A DNA stretch of 64,000 nucleotides from Streptomyces sp. SCUT-3. Its GTDB lineage: Bacteria; Actinomycetota; Actinomycetes; Streptomycetales; Streptomycetaceae. The stretch spans positions 504,501 to 568,500 of the forward strand of contig NZ_CP046907.1 in NCBI RefSeq assembly GCF_014083985.1, given 5' to 3'. Below the pieces are notes generated by a model, which did no database searches, had not been told where the DNA came from, and saw nothing but the letters and a program-made list of their open reading frames with translations. Positions 35,176 through 43,450 of this stretch are shown here, one piece after another; position 1 is the stretch's first letter, and every line of letters begins with the position of its first letter. A program made the position numbers and the translations under genes.

Positions 35176-35937
35176 ATGCTCGAGAGGATCAAGGACGTGC
35201 CGGCCGGTGTCGACGCGCTGAAGGCGGTCGGCACCGTGTCGAAGAACGACTACGAGACGGTGATCGAACCGCTCGTCGACAGCGCGCGCAAGGAAGGCCG
35301 CCGCATCCGTTTCCTGTACGAGTTCGGCCCGGAGTTCCGGTCGTTCACCCCGGGGGCCGGGTGGGAGGACCTCAAGGTCGGTTTCGGTCTCATGCGGCTG
35401 CTCGACGGTTGCGCGGTCGTCACCGACACCGCCTGGATCCGCGAGTCGAGCCGGCTCGCGGGGTTCCTGATGTCCTGCCCGGTACGCGTCTTCGGCACCC
35501 GGGAGCGCGACGAAGCCGTCCGCTGGCTGGGCTCGCTGCCCGAAGGCCCCGGCGTCTCCCACCGCCTCCTGCCCGAGTCCCGGGTCGTCGTGGTCGAGGT
35601 GGACCAGCCCCTGCGCACCCAGGACTTCGAGGCCCTGGCGCTGACCGCGGACAGCTGGCTCGAAACCCACACCGAGCTGGCCGGCCTCGTGGTCCACGTC
35701 CGCGAGTTCCCCGGCTGGGAGAACATCGGGAGCCTGCTCCGGCACGTGCGCTTCGTCCGCGACCACCACCGGAAGATCAGGAGGGTCGCGCTGGCCGCCG
35801 ACAGCAGGCTCGCCGACCTGGTGCCCCGCCTCGCGAACCACTTCGTCCAGGCCGAGGTGCGGCGTTTCGAGTACGACGAACTCGACGACGCCGTCGCCTG
35901 GGCGGCGGGCTCACCGGACCGGGCACCGTCCGGCTGA
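35176..35937 (+). CDS. Tandem SpoIIAA-like (STAS/CRAL-TRIO fold) protein
   Basis: 253 residues formed by two SpoIIAA-like domains. Domain 1 (residues 1-~118) is canonical: MLERIKDVPAGVDALKAVGT, then DYETVIEPLVDSA and KVGFGLMRLLDGCAVVTD. Domain 2 (~125-250) repeats the plan: LPESRVVVVEVDQPLRTQDF, then HVRFVRDHHRKIRRVALAAD. Most family members have a single ~120-residue domain. Function is unknown; the fold is related to anti-sigma antagonists but lacks an obvious phosphorylatable serine. ATG at 35176 follows GAGGAG. The 268 bp upstream hold no gene. Confidence 0.8.
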   Translation: MLERIKDVPAGVDALKAVGTVSKNDYETVIEPLVDSARKEGRRIRFLYEFGPEFRSFTPGAGWEDLKVGFGLMRLLDGCAVVTDTAWIRESSRLAGFLMSCPVRVFGTRERDEAVRWLGSLPEGPGVSHRLLPESRVVVVEVDQPLRTQDFEALALTADSWLETHTELAGLVVHVREFPGWENIGSLLRHVRFVRDHHRKIRRVALAADSRLADLVPRLANHFVQAEVRRFEYDELDDAVAWAAGSPDRAPSG

Positions 35938-36070
35938 CGGGCCGACCGGCACCCTCCGCGCCCCGGCCGCCGGGGAACGACTCCGCGCATTCCGCCTGCC
36001 GTCCGGGCCCCGGGACGGCCCGAAGCGACCTGGCTCCGGTCCGCGCCGCCCGGCCCCGGCCGGGCGGCCG

Positions 36071-37342
36071 TCAGGCCTCGCCGATGCCGGGCACGGGGTC
36101 GTGGAGGATGCGGCCGGCGGGCGTCCCGGCCTCGATCAGCCGGGTCACCGTGGACTCGACCATCTTGGGCGGGCCGCTGACGAGGGCGAGGTGTGCGGAC
36201 CAGTCGCCGTGGCGGTCCAACGCGTCGGCCACCATGCCGGTCTCCCCCTGGAACCACGGGTCCTCGGAGATCACCGGGACGACCTCCAGCCACGGGCAGC
36301 GGGCGTCCAGGTCGGCCAGGTCGTCCCAGTCGTAGAGGTCGGAGCGGGTGCGGGCGCCGACGAACAGGTGCACCTGCCGGCCGTCCGCGTGCCGGGCCGC
36401 CAGGTCCTGCAGGATCGCCTTGGCCTGGGCGAGTCCCGTGCCGCCGGCCACCAGCAGCAGGTCTCCCAGGGGCGCGCCGTCCAGCGTCGTCGTGCCGCCG
36501 GCCGGGCCGAGCCGCAGGGTGTCGCCGACGCGGGTGTGCTCCACCAGGGCCTCGCTCATGCCGCCCGGTCCGGTCAGGCGGACGTGGAACTCCAGGACGT
36601 CGTCCTGCCGGGGGGCGCAGGCGATCGAGTACCGGCGCCAGGCGCGGGGCATCAGCGGGGACTGCAGGCTGCCGTGCTGGCCGGCCCGGTAGGAGTAGGG
36701 CTCGTTGGGCAGGATCCGCAGCACTGCGAGGTCGGGTCCGCGGCGTTCGTGTCCGACGACCTCGGCGGTCCAGTAGGGCGGTTCGGTCAGCGCGGCCTCG
36801 GCGCCGTCGACCATGGCCCCGACGGCGAACCGCAGCGCGCGGGTCCAGGCGTCGTCCAGCTCGGGGGTCCACTGCGGGCCGGCCTGCACGCGCAGCGCCT
36901 CGCGCAGAGCCTCCTCGAACGTCTCGTAGTGCACCGGCTGCACGCCGAGCTTGCGGTGGCCGCGGCCGAGCTGCTCGAAGACCGAGGCCACCTGCTCCGG
37001 GTCGTGCAGGTTGTCGATCATGTAGGTGAACATCTGACCGAGCCGGTCCTGCTGGAAGTCCATCGACTCGGGGAACATGGACCGCAGGTAGGGCCGCCGC
37101 CGGAACATGGCCTCGTACAGGTGGTCTATCAGCTGGTCGAAGGGGGTGACCAGGTGGAGGTTCTGCATAATCAGCTGCTGGACGGCGGCGCCGTCGCGGA
37201 GATCCACCCCCCGGCGCGGGCTTCCGGCTCCCGGGGAGGCGGGCCCTCCCGGGGAGAGGATCTGCCGGCGCAGCCGCATCGCGTGGTGCCGGGCGAGCAG
37301 GGAGTGGTAGTCGTCCATATCGGTCTTGCCGCTGCTGATCAC
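36071..37342 (-). CDS. Flavohemoglobin-like protein (globin + FAD/NAD(P)H reductase)
   Basis: 423 residues. The N-terminal globin domain has the proximal-histidine segment LGRGHRKLGVQPVHYETF near residues 125-142. The ferredoxin-reductase-like half has the FAD motif RRYSIACAP near 236, a GPAGGTTTLDG loop and the nucleotide motif LLLVAGGTGLAQAKAIL near 288. This arrangement fits NO dioxygenase/flavohemoglobin activity, though the globin N-terminus is extended. GTG at 37342 lacks a ribosome site but sits 6 nt after a TAGAAT hexamer, suggesting a leaderless mRNA; ATG at 37318 is the alternative. Confidence 0.83.
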   Translation of the reverse strand: MISSGKTDMDDYHSLLARHHAMRLRRQILSPGGPASPGAGSPRRGVDLRDGAAVQQLIMQNLHLVTPFDQLIDHLYEAMFRRRPYLRSMFPESMDFQQDRLGQMFTYMIDNLHDPEQVASVFEQLGRGHRKLGVQPVHYETFEEALREALRVQAGPQWTPELDDAWTRALRFAVGAMVDGAEAALTEPPYWTAEVVGHERRGPDLAVLRILPNEPYSYRAGQHGSLQSPLMPRAWRRYSIACAPRQDDVLEFHVRLTGPGGMSEALVEHTRVGDTLRLGPAGGTTTLDGAPLGDLLLVAGGTGLAQAKAILQDLAARHADGRQVHLFVGARTRSDLYDWDDLADLDARCPWLEVVPVISEDPWFQGETGMVADALDRHGDWSAHLALVSGPPKMVESTVTRLIEAGTPAGRILHDPVPGIGEA

Positions 37343-37348
37343 GGTTGG

Positions 37349-37354
37349 ATTCTA
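37349..37354 (-). promoter_or_regulatory. Putative -10 element for leaderless flavohemoglobin transcript
   Basis: TAGAAT on the minus strand, six bases before the GTG at 37342, with an A-rich stretch (GAAAAAAG) upstream and no clear -35. The spacing to the start codon fits the leaderless arrangement common in actinobacteria. Confidence 0.45.
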
Positions 37355-37576
37355 GTTGCACTTTTTTCACTCCCTGTACCGGCCCCCGTTCCCACCTGCA
37401 CCTTCTCCCGTAACCGTGCTGTGTGCCGGGCGGTCGGGCGGCGCCCAGGAGGGGTTCGCTCCGCCCGCACGGAGCCGGCGCGGGAGGGCCGCGGAGAGGC
37501 GCGGGCCCCGGGGCGCAGGGCTGCCGACCCACCGAGCTGCTGGGCCGTTGGGGTGTTGGACCCTTGGGGCGTTGGG

Positions 37577-37740
37577 GCGTTGGGGTGATCCGGTTGCGGT
37601 TTGGCACCGCGCTTTTCGCCCCGGTGCCCCACATGGGCTAGCTTTCGTCCCCCACTTGGGTCAGCACGTTGCGCCGCGTGAGGGATGCTCACGAAAAGCG
37701 TGGCGTCAAACCGCAGAACCGGGAGGAAAGCCCGGCGGCA
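37577..37740. repeat. Palindromic intergenic repeat, copy 1
   Basis: Inside the 487-bp gene-free stretch 37343-37829. It starts GTTGGGGTGATCCGGTTGCG and contains CGGTTTGGCACCGCGCTTTT (37607-37626 region), which pairs imperfectly with GAAAAGCGTGGCGTCAAACC about 75 bp later. A third related block (GGAAAGCCCGGCGGCAAAGC) follows. The order and spacing match copy 2 at 55813-55975. Upstream, 37437-37500 also resembles 55575-55620. No protein is supported here. Confidence 0.65.
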
Positions 37741-37829
37741 AAGCATCGCTCGCTGCGCGTCGCCCGCCCCCACGGCCCGCACGGTCCCGCAGGCCGGCCC
37801 CGCACGCCCCGGCCCCGCCGGCCGGGGCG

Positions 37830-38951
37830 TCAGCCGGTCCACTCCCCGGTGGCCAGGAACCGGTCGATCACGGCGCTGGGCGGGGCTATGTCCAGTCCCT
37901 GTGCGGCGAGCCAGGTGTCGGAGTAGTACTTGTCGAGGTAGCGGTCGCCCGGATCGCAGATCAGGGCGACGACGCTGCCGGTCTCCCCCTCGCGGAGCAT
38001 CCCCGCCACGATCCGGAACGCGGCCCACAGCCCGGTGCCGGTGGATCCGCCGGCCCTGCGGCCCATCACCCGCTCCAGGGCGCGCACGGCGGCCACGCCG
38101 GCCGCGTCGGGCACCTTGATCATCCGGTCGACGGCTCCGGGCACGAAGCTGGGTTCCATGCGGGGGCGGCCGATGCCCTCGATCCTGGAGTCGCGTTCGC
38201 AGACGGCGTCCGCGTCCGCGTTCACCCAGCCGTCGAAGAAGCAGGAGTTCTCCGGGTCGGCGACGCACACCCTGGTGTCGAGCTGCATGTAGTGCACGTA
38301 GCGGCCGATGGTGGCGGACGTGCCGCCGGTGCCGGCGGTGGCGACGATCCAGGCCGGCTCCGGGTGGCGCTCCATGCGCATCTGCTGGAAGACCGATTCG
38401 GCGATGTTGTTGTTGCCCCGCCAGTCGGTGGCCCGTTCCGCGTAGGTGAACTGGTCCATGTAGTGGCCGCCGGTCTCGGCCGCGAGGCGGGCGGAGACCT
38501 CGTAGACCGTGCGCGGGTCGTCCACGAGGTGGCAGGTGCCGCCGTGGAACTCGATCAGCCGGGTCTTCTCGCTGCTGGTGGTGCGCGGCATCACCGCGAT
38601 GAAGGGCACGCCGATCAGCTTGGCGAAGTAGGCCTCGGACACGGCCGTGGACCCGCTGGACGCCTCGATGACCGGCTTGCCGGGCCGGATCCACCCGTTG
38701 CACAGGCCGTACAGGAAGAGCGACCGGGCCAGGCGGTGCTTCAGGCTCCCGGTGGGGTGGGTGGACTCGTCCTTGAGGTAGAGGTCGATGCCCCACTCCC
38801 CGGGCAGCGGGAAGCGCAGCAGGTGCGTGTCGGCGCTGCGGTTGGCGTCGGCATGGACCCTGCGGACCGACTCCTTCAACCAGGCCCGGTAGACCGGGTC
38901 GGAGCGGTCGACGTCCGTCTGCTCGGTGCTGGTTCCGGTGTTGGTGATCAC
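37830..38951 (-). CDS. PLP-dependent cysteine synthase family protein (Cds1-like cysteine desulfhydrase)
   Basis: 373 residues, fold-type II PLP enzyme. The Schiff-base lysine lies in [15 protein letters not shown] near residue 70, the substrate loop is [16 protein letters not shown] and the phosphate loop is [16 protein letters not shown]. The length and [18 protein letters not shown] near the C-terminus match actinobacterial Cds1, which degrades L-cysteine to H2S, pyruvate and ammonia. A cysteine synthase role remains possible. GTG at 38951 follows GAAGG. Monocistronic. Confidence 0.85.
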   Translation of the reverse strand: MITNTGTSTEQTDVDRSDPVYRAWLKESVRRVHADANRSADTHLLRFPLPGEWGIDLYLKDESTHPTGSLKHRLARSLFLYGLCNGWIRPGKPVIEASSGSTAVSEAYFAKLIGVPFIAVMPRTTSSEKTRLIEFHGGTCHLVDDPRTVYEVSARLAAETGGHYMDQFTYAERATDWRGNNNIAESVFQQMRMERHPEPAWIVATAGTGGTSATIGRYVHYMQLDTRVCVADPENSCFFDGWVNADADAVCERDSRIEGIGRPRMEPSFVPGAVDRMIKVPDAAGVAAVRALERVMGRRAGGSTGTGLWAAFRIVAGMLREGETGSVVALICDPGDRYLDKYYSDTWLAAQGLDIAPPSAVIDRFLATGEWTG

Positions 38952-39195
38952 TGTGGTGCGCCTTCCGCCTTCGTGCTCGTCCCCGGCCGGCCGGGGACGA
39001 GCACGATCCTACGGAGGCGCGGGCGGGGCGCGACACGCGCGAGTTGCACGATCGCTGCCGCAGGGTGACCCTGGACCCGTATCACAGCGTGTCGCAACAG
39101 TCGCTCACTGTAGTTGTCGCAAGAATCCCCACTCCGAGCGGACCGGACGGGCATCCTCCGGGTGCCTTCGCCCCTCCGCGGAGGGAGTCGCAGCC

Positions 39196-39819
39196 GTGAT
39201 CACGGACCGGAGCAAGACCTGCGCGCTCGAACTCGACGCACTGCCGTCCCGGATAGGACAGGTCAGGAGAATCGTTTCGGCGCAGTTGCGTTACTGGGAC
39301 CTCGTCCCGCTGATCGACCCCGCCCTCCTGGGTGTGACCGAACTCCTGGCCAACGTGCACCGGCACGCGCGGCCGAACAAGCGGTGCACCGTGGAGATGG
39401 ACTTCGCCGACAGCCGGCTGACCGTCGCCGTCCGCGACGGCGACCCCCGCCTGCCGACGGCCCGCATGCCCGACCCGACCGCCACCAGCGGCCGCGGGAT
39501 CGCGATGATCGCGGCCCTGAGCGAGGCGTGGGGCGCCCGGGCCGAGGCGGAGCGGGGCGGCAAGGTGGTGTGGTTCATGCTGCGCGAGCGCCGGCCGCGC
39601 CTCCGCCTGGCCGAGGACCCGCCGGTGCTCACCGCGGTGGACGCCCTCGCGGAGCCCACCGCCCCCGCCGAGCCCCCGGTGGCGCCCGCCGAGCCGCTGA
39701 CGGTGCCCGCCGAACCCCTGATGGTGCCCGTGGAGTCCCCGGTGGGCGTCCCCCTGGAGTCCCCTGTGGAGATCCCGGTGGGCGCGGCCGCGGCGCGGCA
39801 GGCCGTCACTGTGGCCTGA
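39196..39819 (+). CDS. RsbW-like anti-sigma factor / ATP-binding serine kinase
   Basis: 207 residues. The GHKL ATPase fold has the N-box VTELLANVHRHARPNK near residues 47-62, VAVRDGDPRLP and the glycine-rich ATSGRGIAMIAALSEAWG near 96-113, as in actinobacterial anti-sigma kinases. These proteins inhibit a sigma factor or phosphorylate STAS antagonists. The C-terminal ~60 residues are Pro/Glu/Val repeats (PAEPLTVPAEPLMVPVESP) of unknown role. GTG at 39196 follows GGAGGGAG. It begins the partner-switching cluster; the octamer TGTCGCAA occurs twice shortly upstream. Confidence 0.87.
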   Translation: MITDRSKTCALELDALPSRIGQVRRIVSAQLRYWDLVPLIDPALLGVTELLANVHRHARPNKRCTVEMDFADSRLTVAVRDGDPRLPTARMPDPTATSGRGIAMIAALSEAWGARAEAERGGKVVWFMLRERRPRLRLAEDPPVLTAVDALAEPTAPAEPPVAPAEPLTVPAEPLMVPVESPVGVPLESPVEIPVGAAAARQAVTVA

Positions 39820-39901
39820 CCCCTCTCCCCCGGCGTGCCGCCGCCCCCGTGTCCGCCGTGCGCGGCGCGGGGGCGGCGGCACGTCCGCACCGGGCGCGGG
39901 A

Positions 39902-40414
39902 TCAGGCGGTGCGGGACGCGTCCAGGGAGGCTTCGCCGGCCGGGGGGAGGGCCTCGGCCGCGGCGGCGGCGCAGAAGGAGGTCAGGCCCGCCAGCAGTGC
40001 GGCACGGTCCGCGGGGGGCATCGCGGCGACGACCTTGTGCAGCTCCCGCTCCCGCCGCGCCCTCAGGTCGGCCAGGTACGCCGCGCCGCGGCGGGTGAGC
40101 CGCAGCACCAGCTCGCGACGGCTGCTCGGACAGGGCGCCCTCTCCAGGAAGCCGACGGCCTGGAGGCGGTCGCACAGGCGGCTCACCGACGGCGGGGTGG
40201 ACTCCATGGCCTCGGCCAGCGTGCGCAGGTTGATGCCCTCCTGGTGCTCCAGGACGAAGAGCACGCGCAGCTGGGAGGGGGAGACCGGGGCCGCCGAGAC
40301 CTCCCTGCCGCGCCCCCACAGCACCTCGAGCAGCTCGACGGCCGAGGAGGCGGCGCAGGCCGCCTCGGCGGTCGGCGGGGGGAGCGGGGAGGACGTCACC
40401 CCCCACTGTGGCAT
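39902..40414 (-). CDS. MarR family transcriptional regulator
   Basis: About 170 residues. The winged helix (LRVLFVLEHQEGINLRTLAE, then STPPSVSRLCDRLQAVGF, then RRELVLRLTRRG) is intact. It is divergent from the GAF/PP2C gene, with overlapping 5' regions, so one likely controls the other. ATG at 40414 (GGAG very close) and GTG at 40399 are both possible starts; the reading further upstream is unlikely. Confidence 0.82.
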   Translation of the reverse strand: MPQWGVTSSPLPPPTAEAACAASSAVELLEVLWGRGREVSAAPVSPSQLRVLFVLEHQEGINLRTLAEAMESTPPSVSRLCDRLQAVGFLERAPCPSSRRELVLRLTRRGAAYLADLRARRERELHKVVAAMPPADRAALLAGLTSFCAAAAAEALPPAGEASLDASRTA

Positions 40415-40548
40415 TCTCCGAGCGGGCCTTCCATTCCCCGTGCGGCGCACTGGGGGAGAAAAGCCCCCCACCAGACATTCCCCCCGCGGATTCCGTCTGC
40501 GCGGCGGTGTCCGCCCGCCCGGAGCCCGCCCGGCTGAGAAGGCATTCG

Positions 40549-41721
40549 TTGGAAAGACTCACGGCGGTCGGCCGGGCGCTGCGCGCCGCCGCTCCCCCGC
40601 ACCTCCTGGACGTCGTGCGCCGGGAACTGGCCGCGCACTACGGTGCGACCTCGGTCGACCTGCTGATGGCGGACTACGGCCTGACCGTGCTGCAGCCGGT
40701 GACGGTGCTGCCGCACACCTCGGTGCCGGTCCCCCTCCACAACAACCCGCCGGGGCGCGTCTTCGGCTCCCAGCAGCCCTTCGTCGAGCCGCGCGGGGAC
40801 AGCTCCTGCCTGGCCCACCTGCCCGTCACGGTGCACGGCGACCGGCTGGGCGTGCTGTCGGTGGGGCTGCCGGAGGACCACTGCCCGCCGGGGGTGCTGG
40901 CGGAACTGGCCGAGGTGGCCGAGACGCTGGGGCACGAGGTGGTCGTCGCCGAGCGCGAGACCGACCTGTACCTGCAGGCGCGGCGCAGGAACCGCCTGAC
41001 CCTGGCGGCGGAGATGCAGTGGCAGCTCCTGCCGGGGCGGGCGGCCGCCCGCCCCGAGTACGCCGTCGGGGCCCAACTGGAGCCCGCGTACCACATCTAC
41101 GGCGACAGCTTCGACTGGTCCTCGGACGCCGACCGGCTCACCGTCGCCGTCGTCAACGGGATGGGCGAGGGCATCGAGGCGTCGCTGCTGACCAACCTGG
41201 CGGTCAACGCGCTCCGCAACGCCCGGCGGGGCGGCGTCCCCCTCGCCGACCAGGCCGCGCTGGCCGACCAGGCGGTGTACGCGCAGTACCGCGGGGAGCG
41301 CCACGTCTCGGCGCTGATGCTGGGCATCGACCTGGCGACGGGGCGCGGGCAGGCGGTGGACGCCGGTTCGCCGCGGATGCTGCGCTGCCGCAACGGAGTG
41401 GTGGAGCGCGTCTCCTTCGAGGAGCAGTTCCCCCTGGGCATGTTCGAGGAGTCCCACTACGCGGCCCAGGAGTTCCGGGTGGAGCCGGGCGACCGGCTGA
41501 TTCTGGTCAGCGACGGCGTGTACGCGGTGGCGTCCCGGGGCGGGGAGCCGTACGGCGAGCGCGCCCTGGTGCGGGCGATCGGCGCCACCCGGCTGCTGCC
41601 CGCGGCCGAGGTGCCGCGGGCGGTGCTGCGCGAGCTGGCGCAGCACCGCGGTATGCACGAGCCGGAGGACGACGCCCTCGTGCTCTGCCTCGACTGGCAC
41701 GGCCGCCCCGGCACGTCGTAG
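40549..41721 (+). CDS. GAF-like / PP2C-type (SpoIIE) phosphatase with atypical metal motif
   Basis: About 390 residues. The N-terminal GAF-like sensor (LLDVVRRELAAHYGATSVDL, GDSSCLAHLPVTVHGDRLGV) precedes a PP2C-type domain (AAEMQWQLLPGRAAARPEYA, GDSFDW, LILVSDGVYAV, PEDDALVLCLDW). The usual DxxGxG metal motif reads VVNGMGEGIEAS, an Asn where many members have Asp. Its expected job is dephosphorylation of a STAS antagonist. TTG at 40549 has AGAAGG six bases upstream; GTG at 40507 or 40408 are alternatives. Divergent from MarR. Confidence 0.78.
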   Translation: MERLTAVGRALRAAAPPHLLDVVRRELAAHYGATSVDLLMADYGLTVLQPVTVLPHTSVPVPLHNNPPGRVFGSQQPFVEPRGDSSCLAHLPVTVHGDRLGVLSVGLPEDHCPPGVLAELAEVAETLGHEVVVAERETDLYLQARRRNRLTLAAEMQWQLLPGRAAARPEYAVGAQLEPAYHIYGDSFDWSSDADRLTVAVVNGMGEGIEASLLTNLAVNALRNARRGGVPLADQAALADQAVYAQYRGERHVSALMLGIDLATGRGQAVDAGSPRMLRCRNGVVERVSFEEQFPLGMFEESHYAAQEFRVEPGDRLILVSDGVYAVASRGGEPYGERALVRAIGATRLLPAAEVPRAVLRELAQHRGMHEPEDDALVLCLDWHGRPGTS

Positions 41722-41815
41722 CCGGGACGGGAGGCCGCGGCCGGACCGGGGACCGGGAGGCCACCGGCCGGACGGGCAGCCGGGACGGGGCAGCCGGACG
41801 GGACGGCCGGGCGGG

Positions 41816-42190
41816 TCAGTTGGCCGACCGGCCGGCCGCCTCCGGGTCGGGGACCAGCGCGTCGGCGAGGACGCCGTCCAGGCCGGTGATCTCCATGACG
41901 TTCATGAGCCGGTCGTCGATCCCGATCAGGCGCAGGCTCACCCCGGCCTTCCCGGTGAGCTGCCAGACGGAGACGATCGCGGACAGCCCGGAGGAGTCGC
42001 ACAGGCCCACTCCGCCCATGTCGACCGTCAGGCTCCGGGGGGCCGGGCGGAGGCGCAGGACCTCCTCGGCGGCGTCGCGCAGTCCGCCGGCGGTCTCGTA
42101 GTCGCAGTCGCCCGTCAGGACGAGGACGACCGTGCCGGGCCGGGAGCGGTCGACGGTGATGTCCAGCGGTCTGTCGACTGCGCCGTTCAC
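41816..42190 (-). CDS. STAS domain anti-sigma factor antagonist
   Basis: 124 residues. The STAS core is TVVLVLTGDCDYETAGGLRD, then SLTVDMGGVGLCDSSGLSAI with the phosphorylatable serine (DSSG) near residue 66, then VSLRLIGIDDRLMNVMEITG. It would release a sigma factor by binding an RsbW-like kinase. GTG at 42190 overlaps the cobalamin-sensor stop by 4 bp (GTGA), so the two are translationally coupled. Confidence 0.9.
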   Translation of the reverse strand: MNGAVDRPLDITVDRSRPGTVVLVLTGDCDYETAGGLRDAAEEVLRLRPAPRSLTVDMGGVGLCDSSGLSAIVSVWQLTGKAGVSLRLIGIDDRLMNVMEITGLDGVLADALVPDPEAAGRSAN

Positions 42191-43371
42191 GCGGCTCCCT
42201 CCGCGTCCGTCCCGGCGGCGGCCACCACCGCGCGTCCGGCGCCGAGCAGGGCCAGGGCGCGGGGGAAGTCCCTCAGCTGCTGCGCCATCAGTTCCAGCCC
42301 GAGTGCCAGGGAGTGCGCGGGCACGCCCCGGGCGCCGAGGATCCGGACCGTCCATCCCAGGAAGTCGGTGAACAGCTGCGGGTCGCCGGTGTAGAGGGCG
42401 GCGACGAGGAAGTCGGCGACGTGCCCGATGTCCTCGCGGGTGTACTCCAGTTGCCGGGGGGAGTAGTCCCGCAGGGCGGGGAACCGCTCGCCGAGCCCGG
42501 CCACCGTGGCCCCGACCAGGTCCGCGCGGGCCTTGCTGACCAGGGTGTACTCCTGGTCCTCCAGGTGGGGCAGGGGCGCCAGGGGGTCGCCGGGGACGTG
42601 CGGGGTCAGCCGCAGGGGGCCGTGCCGCTCCAGCCGGTCGGCGGCCTCGGTGGCGGTGGCGGCCCAGGCGTCGGCGCCGAGCAGGTCCGCGTAGCGGCCG
42701 TCGGCCCCGAAGCCCGCGCCGCCGACCAGCACGGGCACGCCCGCGGCCTGGCAGGCGGTGATCGTGGCGTGGGCGGTCGGCAGGCGCACCGGCAGCGAGC
42801 ACGACAGGGCGACGACCTCGGGGCCGGTGGCGTGCAGGTGGGCTATCAGGTGGGGGGTGGGCACGTGGGCGCCGAGGAAGTCCACCCGCCAGCCGCGCAG
42901 TTTCAGCGTCTCGGCCAGCAGCCGGGCGGGGAAGGCGTGCCACTCCCCGTCCACGCAGGTCACGGTGGCGCGGCCGCGGCGGGGCTCGGTCCGGGCGGCG
43001 GGGTGGCAGGCCAGCGCGCCGACCGCGCGGTCGCTGATCGCGGTGGCCGCGTGCTCGCGCGCGACCGTGAACCGTCCGGCGGCCCACTCCGCCCCGACCC
43101 TGGCCTGCGCCGGGGCGATCACCTCCAGCAGGACGGACTCGGGCGCCAGGCCGTCGTCGAGCGCACGGTGCACCACGTCGACGGCACGGTGCTCGTCCAT
43201 GTCGGAGACGGCGGCGAAGAACTCCTCGTGCCGTTCCTCCGCCCCTGCCCCGCCGGGGCCCGCCACCGGCGGGCCGGCCGGTGACGGGCCGGCCGATGAC
43301 GGGGCGGCCGGTGACGGGGCGGCCGGTGACGGGGCGGTCCGCGGGTGGTCGGTCAGCGACTGGTCGGTCAC
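42187..43371 (-). CDS. Cobalamin-binding sensor protein with C-terminal helical domain
   Basis: 394 residues. After a Pro/Ala-rich N-terminus (APSPAAPSPAAP repeats) comes a helical B12-cap domain (VVHRALDDGLAPESVLLEVI, VGAEWAAGRFTVAREHAAT) and a Rossmann B12-binding domain with VDGEWHAFPARLLAETLKLR near residues 145-165. The lower-ligand histidine is kept, but the usual DxHxxG glycine is proline. LSCSLPVRLP and VLVGGAGFG follow. The last ~125 residues are helical (DYSPRQLEYTREDIGHVADF), resembling stress-sensor or globin-like modules. GTG at 43371. It shares an operon with STAS and probably PP2C. Confidence 0.82.
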   Translation of the reverse strand: MTDQSLTDHPRTAPSPAAPSPAAPSSAGPSPAGPPVAGPGGAGAEERHEEFFAAVSDMDEHRAVDVVHRALDDGLAPESVLLEVIAPAQARVGAEWAAGRFTVAREHAATAISDRAVGALACHPAARTEPRRGRATVTCVDGEWHAFPARLLAETLKLRGWRVDFLGAHVPTPHLIAHLHATGPEVVALSCSLPVRLPTAHATITACQAAGVPVLVGGAGFGADGRYADLLGADAWAATATEAADRLERHGPLRLTPHVPGDPLAPLPHLEDQEYTLVSKARADLVGATVAGLGERFPALRDYSPRQLEYTREDIGHVADFLVAALYTGDPQLFTDFLGWTVRILGARGVPAHSLALGLELMAQQLRDFPRALALLGAGRAVVAAAGTDAEGAA

Positions 43372-43450
43372 TCTCCTGCCTTTCGGTCGTGTGCCGGCGC
43401 CTGCGCCGGCCTGCGGCGCTCCTCGTCCGCGGTGCTGCGGGAACGGGCGC

